A DNA stretch of 64,000 nt from CALZFJ01 sp964459845. GTDB lineage: Bacteria > Bacteroidota > Bacteroidia > Bacteroidales > Muribaculaceae. The notes under the pieces are model-generated. The model searched no databases and had not been told where the DNA came from. It was given only the letters and a program-made list of their open reading frames with translations. Shown here in pieces: positions 61,975-64,000 of this stretch. Where the stretch lies: assembly GCA_964459845.1 (NCBI GenBank), contig CAYWOC010000004.1, positions 1-64,000 on the forward strand. Reading direction: 5' to 3'. The stretch's first letter is position 1, and the number at the start of each line of letters is the position of its first letter. A program made the position numbers and the translations under genes.

Positions 61975-64000
61975 TCACACTGGCAAGGTGAACCAGAATG
62001 TCGAGCCTTTGCCCAGTTCACTCTCCACGCCTATCTCTCCGCCAAGCTGCTCTACGATGCTGCGGCATATCGACAAGCCAAGCCCCGTGCCTTGCGTGAA
62101 GCTGTTGAGCTTGACGAAGCGGTCGAACACCGTGTCTTTCTTGCCAGGGTCAATACCCATACCCGTGTCGGCGACATAGAATCGCAGATGCTTGGCATCG
62201 ATGCGCCGCATCCCCATATTGATGCTGCCTTGGCTGGTGAACTTTGCCGCATTGCTTATAAAATTGATAAGCACTTGGCGCAGGCGGTTGCCGTCGCTTC
62301 TCACCACGCAATCCGGCTCAATGTCGTCAAGCACAAGCTGCACTTCCGGCTTAACCTTGAATTGCATAGTGCTTATTATCTCGCGGCACATGACAGACAC
62401 ATTCACGTCTTCCATATTGAAATCGTAGGTGCCAGCCTCGATTTTGGCGAAATCAAGTATATCCGATATAATCTGGAGCAGCAGCTCATTGTTCACCTCT
62501 ATAATGTTCACATATTCCTTGCGCTCAGCCTCATCATCGGTGTCGGCAAGCAATCCCGAGAATCCCACTATGGCATTGAGCGGAGTGCGTATCTCGTGGC
62601 TCATGCTGGCAAGGAATGCCGATTTCAGCCGGTCGGCGGTCTGGGCCTTGTCGCGAGCTTCGATAAGGCTTGCTTGCGTCTTGCGCAGCTCATCCACATC
62701 ATAGTTCACACTGATAACCTCGATAACACCTTCATCGGGGGCATATCGGTCGATAATCGTGAAGTTATGAATCCAATGCCAGTTGGCTGGATCTTTTTCG
62801 TCACCAGATGTCACAATGCGCAGCTCACGCTCGTCTTTTGAGCATTTTCCATCGATAGCATCATGCAGGAATTTCGCAAATGGGCGGCGGTCATCGTGGT
62901 GTATGTGGCAAGCGCGTGCATATATAATGTCGTTGATAGGAGTGTCTTCAGCCTCACCCATATTTTTCAGCCACTGCTTCATGGCGAACCCGTCACCATT
63001 GAGGAGATTGTATTTGGCATATCCAAGCTTTGCATAATCTGATATATGAGAGAACAGAGACTCGAAGCTATGGATACGGTTCTTAGCCATAACAGCCTCG
63101 GTACTGTCGATTGACATAACGATATATCCCTTGAAGTTCTTGTCGGCATCGTAAATTTTGCTGGTGCGGCTGGTAATATGAATCACCTCTTTGGCAAATT
63201 TCGACTTGAACGAGTTGCCTATTCTGCTGAAATGATACTCAGAGGTGAACTCCACCTTGTCTTGAGTTTTTATCCTATGCTTGACATCCTCGGTGAGATT
63301 CAGGCTCTCAAACATCTTGAAGTCCTTGCAATTCTCCCTGCTCTCTATGCCGAATATCTCCATGTCGCGAGCGTTGATGTCGGTGAGACTGCCCTCGGTA
63401 TCATATACTTCCACTCCCACCGGCAGATTGTCGAAAATGTTACGTATGAACTGCTCTTTGTCTTTCAGCTCACGAGTAGCTTTCACACTCTCGGTTATAT
63501 CATGGAACAGGACAATCAATATGCCTTGCTGCGGCGAGAACGAAACTATGCGGCACGTCTTCCCCGAAGTCTTATAGTATTCGTTGGATTCATGGTAGCC
63601 GTCTTTATTCACGGCATCCACCGCTTCCCTCAATTTCACCAAATTCTGCGGCGACACGATATGCTTGCCGCGAATCTCATTCTCCGGGACACCGGTTACC
63701 TGCACAATCTGCGCATTGCAATCTACGACATCGTAGCCTATCAGCCTGCCGTCTTCGTCATATATTAGATGAAACTGTGCATAGCCAAGCGGCATATTGT
63801 GATATGTGTTTTCAAGAAACGTGTGTTCGCGCACCGCGCGGTTGCGTGTACGGGCAAGCTCCATGCAGATGCTCAATATGCTTCCGAGCGACGACAGCCA
63901 CTGCAAGTCCTCGCCCACCCATTCCTGCAAAAGACTGGACTTGCTGATTCCTATGAAACCTATCAGCTTTGTGGCAGTCTTTAGTGGTATTATTATTACC
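61975..64000 (-). CDS. Hybrid-free PAS/GAF sensor histidine kinase, 5' end outside the window
   Basis: The frame is open to the right edge with no start codon of its own, so the N terminus is missing. In order: end of a GAF domain (GFIGISKSSLLQEWVGEDLQWL), two or three PAS domains, then HisKA with the phospho-acceptor H in SMSHEIRTPLNAIVGF, and a HATPase (NFISNAAKFTSQG, DTGMGI, GTGLGLSICRSIV). It ends at FTLPV with no receiver domain. No membrane segment is seen in the visible part. The input signal and partner regulator are unknown. Confidence 0.88.
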   Translation of the reverse strand, partial: VIIIPLKTATKLIGFIGISKSSLLQEWVGEDLQWLSSLGSILSICMELARTRNRAVREHTFLENTYHNMPLGYAQFHLIYDEDGRLIGYDVVDCNAQIVQVTGVPENEIRGKHIVSPQNLVKLREAVDAVNKDGYHESNEYYKTSGKTCRIVSFSPQQGILIVLFHDITESVKATRELKDKEQFIRNIFDNLPVGVEVYDTEGSLTDINARDMEIFGIESRENCKDFKMFESLNLTEDVKHRIKTQDKVEFTSEYHFSRIGNSFKSKFAKEVIHITSRTSKIYDADKNFKGYIVMSIDSTEAVMAKNRIHSFESLFSHISDYAKLGYAKYNLLNGDGFAMKQWLKNMGEAEDTPINDIIYARACHIHHDDRRPFAKFLHDAIDGKCSKDERELRIVTSGDEKDPANWHWIHNFTIIDRYAPDEGVIEVISVNYDVDELRKTQASLIEARDKAQTADRLKSAFLASMSHEIRTPLNAIVGFSGLLADTDDEAERKEYVNIIEVNNELLLQIISDILDFAKIEAGTYDFNMEDVNVSVMCREIISTMQFKVKPEVQLVLDDIEPDCVVRSDGNRLRQVLINFISNAAKFTSQGSINMGMRRIDAKHLRFYVADTGMGIDPGKKDTVFDRFVKLNSFTQGTGLGLSICRSIVEQLGGEIGVESELGKGSTFWFTLPV

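Noticed and set aside
61906..63768. Rightward frames of 196-311 codons over the histidine kinase
   Set aside because: Antisense of a clear PAS/HisKA/HATPase gene.

Overview
This window is chromosomal DNA from a member of the Bacteroidales. The evidence is promoters of the Bacteroidetes type (TTTG, about 20 bases, then TAnnTTTG), a SusC/SusD outer-membrane pair, a GldE-type CBS protein, and several families that are mostly confined to this order (DUF4199, DUF3078, DUF5683, DUF5715, DUF6048/DUF6452-like). Muribaculaceae or a neighbouring family is plausible, but the family cannot be fixed from the sequence alone. I found no tRNA, rRNA, CRISPR array or intact insertion sequence.

Layout. 1-3.1 kb: a promoter-to-terminator non-coding unit, a GNAT acetyltransferase and three small AT-rich genes. 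3.1-8.3 kb: a 120-bp palindromic element, then two convergent GC-rich genes that look phage-derived: an apparently intact large terminase and an 811-residue structural-like protein, with no other phage genes. 8.3-11.5 kb: a predicted small RNA, copies of a hairpin repeat, and a leucine-rich-repeat surface protein. 12-23.6 kb: leftward housekeeping and envelope genes (pyrE and a START-like partner; a GT2 glycosyltransferase with DUF4199 and DUF6452/DUF6048-like partners; DUF3078; GH25 lysozyme; C69 dipeptidase; phosphopantetheinyl transferase; gldE). 23.8-29.9 kb: an accessory stretch with a DUF3791/DUF3990 toxin-antitoxin-like cassette, a five-gene LysM/coiled-coil envelope operon of unknown function, and another candidate small RNA. 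30-36.5 kb: divergent cupin and HxlR regulator genes, a DUF5715 protein, an AsmA-like protein and a metallo-beta-lactamase-fold hydrolase. 36.5-38.4 kb: an EcoRI-type restriction-modification pair in which the nuclease gene carries a frameshift and the methyltransferase gene is intact. 38.5-51.4 kb: a polysaccharide utilisation locus (DUF6377-like regulator, SusC, SusD, GH30, surface glycan-binding protein, SGNH hydrolase). 51.5-58.6 kb: an ECF sigma operon, parA, parB, DUF5683, an MltD-type transglycosylase and surE. 58.7-64 kb: a sialate O-acetylesterase-like enzyme, a tiny membrane protein, a histidine phosphatase, and a PAS histidine kinase that runs off the right edge.

How the parts work together. 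The locus at 38.5-51.4 kb reads as an outer-membrane glycan import system, probably for beta-1,6-glucan judging by the GH30 type. The parA-parB-DUF5683-mltD-surE run joins chromosome partition to cell-wall turnover, and a cluster of DnaA-box-like nonamers lies just upstream. The EcoRI-type methyltransferase would protect GAATTC sites, which occur throughout the window, although the cognate nuclease appears dead in this sequence.

The most unusual material is the frameshifted EcoRI-type system, the isolated terminase pair, three promoter/terminator-bounded RNAs without known identity, the dispersed GGCGACGCA hairpin repeat, and the LysM/coiled-coil operon.
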